Shown one piece after another: positions 44,079 to 52,140 of a stretch of 64,000 nt of DNA. The DNA is from Limosilactobacillus sp. WILCCON 0051 (GTDB lineage Bacteria; Bacillota; Bacilli; Lactobacillales; Lactobacillaceae). The notes beneath the pieces were generated by a model, which was given only the letters and a program-made list of their open reading frames with translations, had not been told where the DNA came from and made no database searches. Position 1 is the stretch's first letter. Each line of letters starts with the position of its first letter. The position numbers and the translations under genes are program-made. The stretch spans positions 744,001 through 808,000 of the forward strand of contig NZ_CP154878.1 in the NCBI RefSeq assembly GCF_039955095.1, given 5' to 3'.

Positions 44079-46277
44079 ATGGCCAAAGAACGAATTTACG
44101 AACTAGCCAAAGAGCTGAAAATGCCAAGCAAGGACTTGGTGGATATGGCCAAAAAGGAGGGAATCACGGTGAAAAGTCATATGTCTTCCGTGACCTCAGA
44201 AGAAGCCAACCGTCTGCGCAGCATGGCTAAGGGTACCAATAAGCCAGCCACTGCCAAGGCCAGCCAGCCAAAGCAGGAACAGCCAAAGCGCCCAGAACAC
44301 AACAGCCGTCCGCAAAATGGTCAACAGTCTCAAAACAACAATCGCCACAGTAACAACAACCGTGGCGGCAATGATGACAATGGCCGTGGCGTTCACGTTT
44401 TCAACAAAAACAAGAACAACAAGAAGAATCGTCGCAATAAGAATAACAAGCACAACAAGAATCAACGGATGCGCGAAGTGAAAAAGCAGCAGCCAACTCA
44501 GCGTAAGGATCGTCCATTGCCAGATGTTCTTGAATACACGGAAGGCATGAACGCACAGGATCTGGCTAAGCTCTTGCACCGCCCAGCAGCTGAAATCATC
44601 AAGAAGCTGTTCATGCTTGGCGTCATGGTTAACCAAAACCAATCCCTGGACACGGACACGATTGAGCTTTTGGCCGCTGATTATGGCATCGAAGCCAAGG
44701 AAAAGGTTCAAGAAGACATTGCCGACCTGGACAAATTCTTTGATCAAGAAAACCAAAATACGGAACACATGGTATCGCGGCCACCAGTTGTTACGGTTAT
44801 GGGTCACGTTGACCATGGTAAGACGACGCTTTTGGACAAGATTCGTCACTCCCACGTTACGGATTCTGAAGCCGGTGGGATCACGCAGGCAATTGGTGCC
44901 TACCAGGTTGACTATAATGGCAAGCTGATCACGTTCTTGGATACGCCAGGACACGCCGCCTTTACCGAAATGCGGGCGCGTGGTGCCAACATTACCGACA
45001 TCACGGTCCTGGTCGTAGCTGCCGATGACGGGGTCATGCCACAGACGGTTGAAGCCATCAACCACGCCAAGGCTGCCCACACGCCAATCATCGTCGCCGT
45101 TAACAAGGTCGACAAGCCAGGTGCCAATCCAAACCGGGTTATCGAAGAACTGGCTCAATATGAATTGATCCCAGAAGACTGGGGTGGCGACACGATCTTT
45201 GTCAACATCTCAGCTAAGTTTGGCAAGAACATCGATGAACTGCTCGACATGATTCTGCTGCAGGCCGAAATGATGGAATTGAAGGCCAACCCAGATCAAA
45301 ACGCCGCGGGTTCCGTTGTTGAAGCCCGGCTGGATCAAGGTCGCGGTCCCGTAGCCACGCTGCTGGTTCAACAAGGTACGATGCATGTCGGTGACCCAAT
45401 CGTTGTCGGCAACACGTTTGGCCGCGTCCGGACGATGACCAACGAAAACGGTCGCCGCATCAAGGAAGCTACGCCATCCACGCCAGTTGAGATCACTGGT
45501 TTAAACGACGTGCCAGAAGCCGGGGATCGCTTCGTAGTCTTTGATGATGAAAAGACGGCCCGGGCAGCTGGTGAGGAACGGGCTAAGCGCGCCTTGGTTG
45601 AAGAACGGCAAAAGACCAGCCATGTTACGCTGGACAACCTGTTTGCCACGATGAAGAAGGGTCAGATGAAGACGCTGCCGGTTATCATTAAGGCCGACGT
45701 GCAGGGTTCTGTTGAAGCACTGGCTCAGTCATTGGAAAAGATCAAGGTTGACGGCGTTCGTGTTGACATCATCCACAAGGCCGTTGGTGCCATTTCGGAA
45801 TCCGATGTCACGCTGGCTGAGGCTTCCAATGCCGTTATCATTGGCTTTAACGTGCGCCCTACGCCACTGGCCAAGTCCATGGCTGAATCCAACAACATCG
45901 ATATCCGGCTGCACCGGGTCATCTACAACGCAATTGAAGAAGTTGAAGATGCCATGAAGGGGATGCTGGAACCGGTCTACAAGGAAGAAACGGTTGGCCA
46001 AGTTGAAGTTCGGCAAATCTACAAGGCTTCCAAGATTGGCACGATTGCCGGTGGGATGGTCATCGATGGCAAGATTACGCGTGATTCCAAGGTTCGCTTG
46101 ATTCGTGACGGCGTGGTCGTTTACGAAGGCGAACTGGGCAGTCTGAAGCGTTTCAAAGACGATGTCAAGGAAGTCAAGCAGGGCTATGAATGTGGTCTGA
46201 CGATTCAAAACTACAACGACATCAAGGAAGGCGACGTTATCGAAGCTTACCAGATGAAGGAAGTTCCCGTTAAGTAG
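44079..46277 (+). CDS. infB: translation initiation factor IF-2
   Basis: A 732-residue GTPase that places initiator tRNA on the ribosome. An IF2-N helix bundle ([19 protein letters not shown]) is followed by a low-complexity Asn/Lys/Gln-rich linker (about residues 50-145). The GTPase domain then has [17 protein letters not shown] and NKVDKPG, and domains II-IV follow. The linker is short compared with many IF-2 proteins. AAAGGAGC precedes the ATG. Confidence 0.97.
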   Translation: MAKERIYELAKELKMPSKDLVDMAKKEGITVKSHMSSVTSEEANRLRSMAKGTNKPATAKASQPKQEQPKRPEHNSRPQNGQQSQNNNRHSNNNRGGNDDNGRGVHVFNKNKNNKKNRRNKNNKHNKNQRMREVKKQQPTQRKDRPLPDVLEYTEGMNAQDLAKLLHRPAAEIIKKLFMLGVMVNQNQSLDTDTIELLAADYGIEAKEKVQEDIADLDKFFDQENQNTEHMVSRPPVVTVMGHVDHGKTTLLDKIRHSHVTDSEAGGITQAIGAYQVDYNGKLITFLDTPGHAAFTEMRARGANITDITVLVVAADDGVMPQTVEAINHAKAAHTPIIVAVNKVDKPGANPNRVIEELAQYELIPEDWGGDTIFVNISAKFGKNIDELLDMILLQAEMMELKANPDQNAAGSVVEARLDQGRGPVATLLVQQGTMHVGDPIVVGNTFGRVRTMTNENGRRIKEATPSTPVEITGLNDVPEAGDRFVVFDDEKTARAAGEERAKRALVEERQKTSHVTLDNLFATMKKGQMKTLPVIIKADVQGSVEALAQSLEKIKVDGVRVDIIHKAVGAISESDVTLAEASNAVIIGFNVRPTPLAKSMAESNNIDIRLHRVIYNAIEEVEDAMKGMLEPVYKEETVGQVEVRQIYKASKIGTIAGGMVIDGKITRDSKVRLIRDGVVVYEGELGSLKRFKDDVKEVKQGYECGLTIQNYNDIKEGDVIEAYQMKEVPVK

Positions 46278-46302
46278 CTTCTAGTCGCTAAAGGAGAAAA
46301 AC

Positions 46303-46662
46303 ATGCCAAACAAACGCTATCGGGTGGATCGACTGGCTGAACAGATTCAGCGTGAAGTTGATGACATCCTCTTAAAGCGCGTGCGTGATCCACGAGTTCA
46401 AGACATCACGATCACGGGCGTTGACGTCACGGGCGACCTGCAGCAGGCAACGATCTACTACAGCCTGCTGTCTGACAAGGCCAGCGATGGCGAAAAGGCT
46501 CAACAAGGTCTGGACAAGGCAAAAGGGCTGATTCGCAGCGAACTGGGCAGTCGTCTTAACATTTTCAAGACTCCAGAGCTCACGTTTAAGCGTGATCCAT
46601 CGGTTGCTTATGGCAGTCGGATCGACCAATTGATCAACCAGCTGCACAAGCAGGAGCGATAA
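46303..46662 (+). CDS. rbfA: ribosome-binding factor A
   Basis: A 119-residue 30S maturation factor with a KH-like fold. [20 protein letters not shown] and the [18 protein letters not shown] segment are characteristic. An AAAGGAG site precedes the ATG, 25 bases after infB. A hairpin with a T run follows, so it is probably the last gene of most transcripts from the nusA promoter. Confidence 0.95.
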   Translation: MPNKRYRVDRLAEQIQREVDDILLKRVRDPRVQDITITGVDVTGDLQQATIYYSLLSDKASDGEKAQQGLDKAKGLIRSELGSRLNIFKTPELTFKRDPSVAYGSRIDQLINQLHKQER

Positions 46663-46668
46663 TCAATT

Positions 46669-46703
46669 AAAAGGGAGCCCAGCTTGTGGCCCCCTTTTAT
46701 TAT
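46669..46703 (+). terminator. terminator between rbfA and truB
   Basis: AAAAGGG pairs with CCCTTTT with an inner GCC/GGC pairing, followed by T-rich sequence. Confidence 0.65.
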
Positions 46704-46728
46704 TTTAGAGATGAAAGCGGTGAGATTT

Positions 46729-47622
46729 TTGGATGGGATTATTCCATTGTACAAAGAACGCGGAATGACCAGCTTTGACTGTGTCAGTCGGTTGCGGCGA
46801 ATTCTGCATACAAAAAAGATCGGTCATTCAGGAACGCTGGACCCAAACGTTGATGGCGTCTTGCCAATCTGTGTGGGCCAGGCTACCAAAGTCGTTGAGT
46901 TTTTGATGGCCTCGGGCAAGCAATACGTTGGCGAGCTTTTGGTTGGCGCGGCCACGACGACTCAGGATCTCGATGGCGAGGTCGTAGCCCAAAAGCCAGT
47001 TACGGCACCAATTGCTGAAGATACGATCAAGCAGGCCATGCAGGAGCTGACGGGTGATATCGTGCAGATTCCACCAATGTATTCGGCAATCAAGGTTAAT
47101 GGCAAGAAGCTCTACGAATACGCGCGGGCTGGCGAAACCGTTGAACGGCCCAAGCGTCATGTTCACATTGCGCGCTTTGAACTGACGGCTTCCAGCTATG
47201 ATGAAAAAAAGCAGCAGCAGCGGATTCGTTTTGTGGTTGACTGCAGCAAAGGAACCTATGTCCGGACCCTGGCCTATGATCTGGCGGCTAAATTAGGCTA
47301 TCCTGGCGTGATGAGCAGTCTGACGCGAACCAAGAGCGGCGGCTTTGAATTGGATCAGACTCTGAGTCTAAGCGATATTCAAGATGCCATGGAAGCCCAG
47401 ATTCTGGATCGCTATGTCTATCCAATGGACTATGCCCTGCAGAGCTATCCACATCTTGAATTAACGGAAGCCCAGTGGAAAAAGGTTCAAAATGGCGGCT
47501 GGCTGAGCGGTCTGAACACCCAAGAACCCGAGATCGCATTGACTTATCAAGGCGAGGTCAAGGCACTGTATCAGGCAAAAGATCGGCTCTATAAACCATT
47601 GAAGATGCTGTCGACAAAGTAG
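46729..47622 (+). CDS. truB: tRNA pseudouridine(55) synthase
   Basis: A 297-residue enzyme making pseudouridine 55 in the T loop of tRNAs. The catalytic Asp lies in GHSGTLDPNVDGVLPIC, preceded by IIPLYKERGMTSFDCV. TTG at 46729 aligns with the usual family start and has GGTGAG four bases away. ATG at 46711 would add six residues but has a poor binding site. The exact start is uncertain. It is followed by ribF, a common pair. Confidence 0.9.
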   Translation: MDGIIPLYKERGMTSFDCVSRLRRILHTKKIGHSGTLDPNVDGVLPICVGQATKVVEFLMASGKQYVGELLVGAATTTQDLDGEVVAQKPVTAPIAEDTIKQAMQELTGDIVQIPPMYSAIKVNGKKLYEYARAGETVERPKRHVHIARFELTASSYDEKKQQQRIRFVVDCSKGTYVRTLAYDLAAKLGYPGVMSSLTRTKSGGFELDQTLSLSDIQDAMEAQILDRYVYPMDYALQSYPHLELTEAQWKKVQNGGWLSGLNTQEPEIALTYQGEVKALYQAKDRLYKPLKMLSTK

Positions 47623-47631
47623 GTGACGCGG

Positions 47632-48606
47632 ATGCAGGTTATTAAGATTCATCATCCATTTGATCCGAAGTTGGTACCAGCTGGACCAGTCGTGTTGGCA
47701 ATGGGCTTTTTTGATGGCATTCATCGTGGCCATCAAGCGGTAATCAAAACGGCGCGCCGCATTGCTGATGAAAAAGGGCTGCCGCTAGCCGTCCTGACTT
47801 ATGATCATCGGCCTGAGATCGTCTATCAGCAGTATCCAGCTGGCGGCGTTCATTATCTAACGCCGCTGCCGCGCAAATTGGATTTATTAAAGCAGCTGGG
47901 TGTCGATCGCGTTTATCTGGTTAATCTCACTTCGGCGCTGTCGGCTTTGGATCCGCAGACGTTTGTGGATCAATATCTGGTTGGCTTTCATGCGCAGGTT
48001 GCCGTCGCTGGCTATGACCATACTTATGGAGCTGATCCCAGCGTGGCCAACATGGCGCATCTAAAAGATTTTGCCCAGGGACGGTTTGAGGTAGTAACCG
48101 TTGACAAAATGACGCTGCAGGATAATCATAAGGTTGGCTCAACGCGTATCAGAGAGCTGCTTGAGCTTGGCGACGTGCAATCGGTAAATGAGCTTTTAGG
48201 ATACTACTACCAGACTTCAGGCGTTGTGGTCCATGGCTTTGCGCGCGGCCGGACGCTGGGCTTTCCCACGGCTAACGTTGCCTGGCCTGAGTTGGAATGG
48301 CTGCCGGCAATCGGCGTGTACGTGGTTCAGCTTAAAATCGGCGAGCGCTGGTATAACGGGATGGCCAGCGTAGGTCGCAACGTTACGTTTGGCGATCACA
48401 ATGAAAAAACGCTTGAAATCAATTTGTTTGATTTTAATCAGCTGATCTATGGCGAAAACGTGCAGGTGCGCTGGATCAAACGGCTGCGCGGCGAGGTCAA
48501 GTTTGACAGTGTGGATGACTTGATTGCACAGATGCGGCTTGATCAGCATCATTCTGAACTGACGCTGCAAAATCTCAAGGCTCTGCCAGGTCAGATTTTG
48601 CAATAA
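47632..48606 (+). CDS. ribF: bifunctional riboflavin kinase / FAD synthetase
   Basis: A 324-residue enzyme that phosphorylates riboflavin to FMN and adenylates FMN to FAD. The N-terminal nucleotidyltransferase part has GFFDGIHRGHQAVI and the STRIRELLELGDV signature. The C-terminal kinase part has HGFARGRTLGFPTANV. ATG at 47632 lies six bases after AGGTGA. The FAD is used by, among others, the oleate hydratase in this window. Confidence 0.95.
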   Translation: MQVIKIHHPFDPKLVPAGPVVLAMGFFDGIHRGHQAVIKTARRIADEKGLPLAVLTYDHRPEIVYQQYPAGGVHYLTPLPRKLDLLKQLGVDRVYLVNLTSALSALDPQTFVDQYLVGFHAQVAVAGYDHTYGADPSVANMAHLKDFAQGRFEVVTVDKMTLQDNHKVGSTRIRELLELGDVQSVNELLGYYYQTSGVVVHGFARGRTLGFPTANVAWPELEWLPAIGVYVVQLKIGERWYNGMASVGRNVTFGDHNEKTLEINLFDFNQLIYGENVQVRWIKRLRGEVKFDSVDDLIAQMRLDQHHSELTLQNLKALPGQILQ

Positions 48607-48615
48607 ATTAAAAGC

Positions 48616-48649
48616 AAACGGTGCCGTTTTTTTACCGGCACCGTTTTTT
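48616..48649 (+). terminator. terminator after ribF
   Basis: AACGGTGCCG pairs with CGGCACCGTT around a T-rich loop, followed by T. Confidence 0.85.
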
Positions 48650-48753
48650 GCTGCCTGCAGGGGTCGGAATGGCTTGGGATTGCCCAAAAAGAACTGCCGA
48701 TTTTAAGTCAGCAGCGTGTTACAATAAACGCAAATCAATCGTGAGGTGATACG

Positions 48754-49614
48754 ATGAAAATTGGCTTTATTGGAACCGGTGTGATGGGAACCGGGATGAT
48801 TGCCAACCTGCTCAAAGCGGGCAATGAGGTCCAGGTCTATAATCGAACCAAGGCGCATGCGCAAAAGGTTTTGGAGCTGGGCGCAAAATGGTGTGCTACG
48901 CCGGCTTTGGCAATGCAGAACTGTAAAGTCGTGATGTCAATCGTTGGCTATCCAAAAGACGTTGAGCAGATCTATTTTGGCAAAGACGGTCTTTTGAGCG
49001 CAGCAGTTGCTGGTCAGTATTTGATTGATATGACCACCAGCAGGCCAGCCCTGGATCAAAAAATTGCCGCCGCTGCTCCAGCTGGCGTGCATATTTTGGA
49101 TGCACCGGTTTCGGGCGGTGATCTGGGAGCAAAAAACGGCACGCTGACGATCATGGTAGGTGGTCAAAAGGCTGATTGTGAATATTTAACGCCGCTGTTT
49201 AAACAGATTGGCCAAGACGTCAACTGGTTTGGTCCTGCCGGCAGTGGTCAGCATGCTAAGATGGCCAATCAGATCATGATTGCAGGAACGATGACTGGGA
49301 TGTGCGAGATGCTTGCGTATGCCAAGGCTGCCGGTCTGGATCTGGCAACGGTGATCAAGACGGTCGGTGGGGGTGCCGCGGCCAATTGGAGTCTGGACAA
49401 CTACGCGCCCCGCATTCTTAAAAATGACTTTACGCCAGGCTTTTTCTCCAAGCACTTTTTAAAGGATCTGCGAATTGCGCTTGATGAGGCCGCGCGGATG
49501 AATCTGGAGCTGCCGGCGACTAAGGAAGCCGCGCGTCTGTATGAAATTCTGGTTGATGAAAAGCAGCTGGGCAATGATGGCACGCAGGCATTGATCAAGT
49601 TATGGTGGAATTAG
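48754..49614 (+). CDS. NAD(P)-dependent beta-hydroxyacid dehydrogenase (HIBADH-like)
   Basis: A 286-residue member of the 3-hydroxyisobutyrate/tartronate-semialdehyde dehydrogenase family. The N-terminal Rossmann motif is IGFIGTGVMGTGMIANLL. The substrate segment DAPVSGGDLGAKNGTLTIMV and the catalytic Lys region GSGQHAKMANQIMIAG are conserved. Substrate could be glyoxylate/succinic semialdehyde, tartronate semialdehyde or hydroxyisobutyrate; sequence alone does not decide. GAGGTGA lies before the ATG. It stands alone upstream of the T-box leader. Confidence 0.85.
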   Translation: MKIGFIGTGVMGTGMIANLLKAGNEVQVYNRTKAHAQKVLELGAKWCATPALAMQNCKVVMSIVGYPKDVEQIYFGKDGLLSAAVAGQYLIDMTTSRPALDQKIAAAAPAGVHILDAPVSGGDLGAKNGTLTIMVGGQKADCEYLTPLFKQIGQDVNWFGPAGSGQHAKMANQIMIAGTMTGMCEMLAYAKAAGLDLATVIKTVGGGAAANWSLDNYAPRILKNDFTPGFFSKHFLKDLRIALDEAARMNLELPATKEAARLYEILVDEKQLGNDGTQALIKLWWN

Positions 49615-49701
49615 CAATGAAGGACAAAAAATAGGGGCAATTCATCACGTCCTTAAAAGAACGTGTTTCCTAGCCCTTTCTCAAAAAATCTCAATTTATG
49701 G

Positions 49702-49730
49702 TTGACAATTAGTAGTGATCGTTATAGTAT
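49702..49730 (+). promoter_or_regulatory. promoter of the T-box/MetE-like gene
   Basis: TTGACA, 17-bp spacer, TAGTAT; transcription starts near 49737, just before the T-box. Confidence 0.7.
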
Positions 49731-49736
49731 GATTAC

Positions 49737-50043
49737 AACAAAATTAGAAATTGCTTAGAAGAGATGAGTAGTCGCGGGCAGCCTTTAAAGAGAACCGGGT
49801 TAGGTGAGAGCCGGGATCGTGAAACGCGATGAAGATGGTCTTGGAGCAAGTCGGTGGGCGAGCCGTTTGGTAAGCCGGCCGCGGGGTGACGTCCGATATC
49901 ACGGTCCGGGTCTTCTAATTTTTAGAGTACTCAGTAAGGGCTAGATTGTGAGGTCTAGCTGAATCAGGGTGGTAACACGTTGAATAAGCAGTCAACGTCC
50001 CTGGGAGAAAGTGCAGGATGTGCTTTTCCCAGGGATTTTTAAT
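49737..50043 (+). promoter_or_regulatory. T-box riboswitch (probably methionine)
   Basis: A leader of about 300 bases upstream of the methyltransferase gene. The T-box sequence AGGGTGGTAACACG is at 49966-49979. It is followed by the terminator GTCCCTGGG...CCCAGGGATTTTT (49997-50040), whose 5' arm pairs alternatively with the T-box in the antiterminator. Stem I occupies roughly 49760-49860, with a candidate AUG specifier at 49829-49831 (GCGATGAAG). Uncharged tRNA-Met would stabilise the antiterminator and switch the gene on. The specifier assignment is less certain than the T-box itself. Confidence 0.88.
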
Positions 50044-50093
50044 TTCCTGAGAAGTCCTGCCAAACAAGCATTTTCGAAAGGAAGTTATCACAT

Positions 50094-51248
50094 ATGACGC
50101 AATCACAAACCTTAACTTTTACCAACCGCACGACTTCACCGTTCCGTTATGACATCGTGGGCAGTTTCCTGCGCCCGGCTGAACTGAAGGCAGCTCGGGA
50201 AAAATTTGCCAACCACGAAATTGATCATGACGAACTGAAAAAAGTTGAAGACAAGTGTATCAAGGAGCTGGTCGAAAAAGAGGCACAGGTTGGTCTGCAC
50301 GCGGTTACCGATGGCGAATTCCGGCGTTCATACTGGCATCTGGACACGTTCTGGGGCTTTGAAGGGATCGCACATACCAAGCCGGCACATGGCTATCGCT
50401 TCCATGATGAGGAAACGCGGGCCGATTCTGCCCAAGTCGCCGGCAAGGTTCGCTTTAACGGCACGCACCCCGATCTGGAAGCCTTCAAGTACCTTAAGAG
50501 CTTAACGGATGGCACGGACTTGATTCCACGTCAAAGCATTCCGGCACCGGCACAGCTTTATTCTGAACTCTTCCGGGATGATGATCACGTGGCGGCCATC
50601 AAAAAATACTATGATTCCGAAGATGACCTAATCAATGACGTGGCCGCTGCCTACCATGATCTGATCTTGGCACTGTATGATGCCGGTTGTCGTGACGTCA
50701 AGCTGGATGACTGTACCTGGGGACTGCTGGTAGATGAAGACTACTGGGCAACTCGTTCTAAAGAAGGCGCGGATCGTGAAAAACTGGAAGCAACCTATCT
50801 AAAGATCAACAATGCGGCTTTGGCTGATCTGCCGGCTGATCTTACGGTTACGACCCATGTCTGCCGCGGAAACTATCATTCAACCTGGGCGGCTAAAGGG
50901 GGCTATGGTCCAGTTGCCGACTACCTGTTTGCTAAAGAAGATGTGGCAGCCTTTTATCTGGAATATGATTCAGAACGAGCAGGCGGCTTTGAACCCCTAG
51001 CCAAGGTACCAGCTGATAAATACGTGGTCTTAGGGCTGGTTACCTCTAAGTCTGGTGAATTGGAAGAGCGGCAGGCAATTTTGGATCGTATTCATGAAGC
51101 TGCGCAATACCATGATTTGGACAAGCTGTGCCTGAGTCCACAATGCGGCTTTTCCTCAACTGAAGAAGGCAATATTCTGACTGAAGAGCAGCAATGGGCT
51201 AAGCTTGCGTTGGTCAAGAGCGTTGCCGAAGAAGTCTGGGGCGCCTAA
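50094..51248 (+). CDS. MetE C-terminal-domain-like methyltransferase (YxjG/YxjH type)
   Basis: A 384-residue zinc-dependent methyltransferase resembling only the catalytic C-terminal half of cobalamin-independent methionine synthase. The N-terminal segment DIVGSFLRPAELK and ending LSPQCGFSSTEEGN are typical. The likely zinc ligands are the His and Cys in VTTHVCRGNYHS, Glu in YLEYDSERAG and Cys in SPQCGF. Such short forms are thought to make methionine from homocysteine with an alternative methyl donor. A T-box with a probable Met specifier immediately upstream supports a role in methionine supply. Confidence 0.85.
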   Translation: MTQSQTLTFTNRTTSPFRYDIVGSFLRPAELKAAREKFANHEIDHDELKKVEDKCIKELVEKEAQVGLHAVTDGEFRRSYWHLDTFWGFEGIAHTKPAHGYRFHDEETRADSAQVAGKVRFNGTHPDLEAFKYLKSLTDGTDLIPRQSIPAPAQLYSELFRDDDHVAAIKKYYDSEDDLINDVAAAYHDLILALYDAGCRDVKLDDCTWGLLVDEDYWATRSKEGADREKLEATYLKINNAALADLPADLTVTTHVCRGNYHSTWAAKGGYGPVADYLFAKEDVAAFYLEYDSERAGGFEPLAKVPADKYVVLGLVTSKSGELEERQAILDRIHEAAQYHDLDKLCLSPQCGFSSTEEGNILTEEQQWAKLALVKSVAEEVWGA

Positions 51249-52041
51249 ATCGCTAGAGAATCGGCCGTGCTACGGTATTCTGCGTGAGAATCAGTGGGCG
51301 GGAAAGAAAAACGGATCAGTCAAATCATAAATTTCCAATACAAGTACTCTTATAACTCTCCTTAAATTTAAAAGATAACGCACCTCAAAAACTAAAACTT
51401 GGCGGTTCTGTTTATATCACTGAAACTACGCGACGTATTTCTCAAATTAACGTTCTGACACCTCAATTAAGAAAACTCCTGATTAATTACTGAATCCCAA
51501 AACTCGCTTGGCAGATTTTTGCCAGGCGAGTTTTTTTATTTGGATAGGACTGATCGTTTAAAACTACGCTTGGTAGATAGAACGTATAACCGGTAATGAT
51601 GATGAATGGCATTCTATGATATATCAACTGCTTATCGTCAAATATACGGTCGATCATATGATGACAGCAAATACTTGTTTAGGATGACTTGCCGGCTATC
51701 TAACAGCAACTGCCTATTTGTAGCTTGGTAAAAAAACGTCTTTTTAGAAATTGGAATGTGTTGATAATCACTGCGAGAGTATTTTACCTTTTCTAAGATA
51801 TTTTTAGTGCAATAACGGATGATTTTTTATCTTTAATATGAAACAAATCTCATATTAAATCATTTTTGTCAATTTTAACAAATATTAATTTATTAAATTG
51901 TTAAAAAATACAAATTGAAAACACGAACAATAAATATAGTTATATTAGTGCTCTTCAATATTAAAAAAATTATACTTATCGTTTTTTAATTTTATAACGT
52001 TTGAAATCAGTCTGATTTGAATTGTGAAAACGATTTTTTTG
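51249..52041. other. long intergenic stretch, strongly AT-rich in its right half
   Basis: No gene is supported here. One terminator is at 51501-51537. A 45-codon open stretch ending at 51493 has no start and may be a gene remnant. From about 51780 to the adhesin gene the sequence is very AT-rich with many A and T runs, unlike the rest of the window. Confidence 0.6.
51501..51537 (+). terminator. terminator in the gap before the adhesin gene
   Basis: AACTCGC pairs with GCGAGTT, with an inner GGC/GCC, followed by seven T. It is 250 bases past the methyltransferase stop and may end that transcript or a lost gene. Confidence 0.8.
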
Positions 52042-52070
52042 TTGTTGCTTTTTAAATTTGTGTCTATAAT
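52042..52070 (+). promoter_or_regulatory. promoter of the adhesin gene
   Basis: TTGTTG, 17-bp spacer, TATAAT, within AT-rich DNA; transcription starts about 64 bases before the ATG. Confidence 0.6.
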
Positions 52071-52140
52071 CGCTCCCATGAAATTTGAAAGTTTATTTAA
52101 CGCATTTTTTGTTGATTAAAGATACAAGGTGGGGATTGAA

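Noticed and set aside
44196..45158. Long minus-strand frame opposite infB
   Set aside because: Antisense shadow of a strongly codon-biased gene; hydrophobic low-complexity translation and no binding site.
51357..51493. 45-codon open stretch ending ...LRKLLINY in the gap before the adhesin
   Set aside because: No start codon or binding site and no family recognised; at most a remnant.
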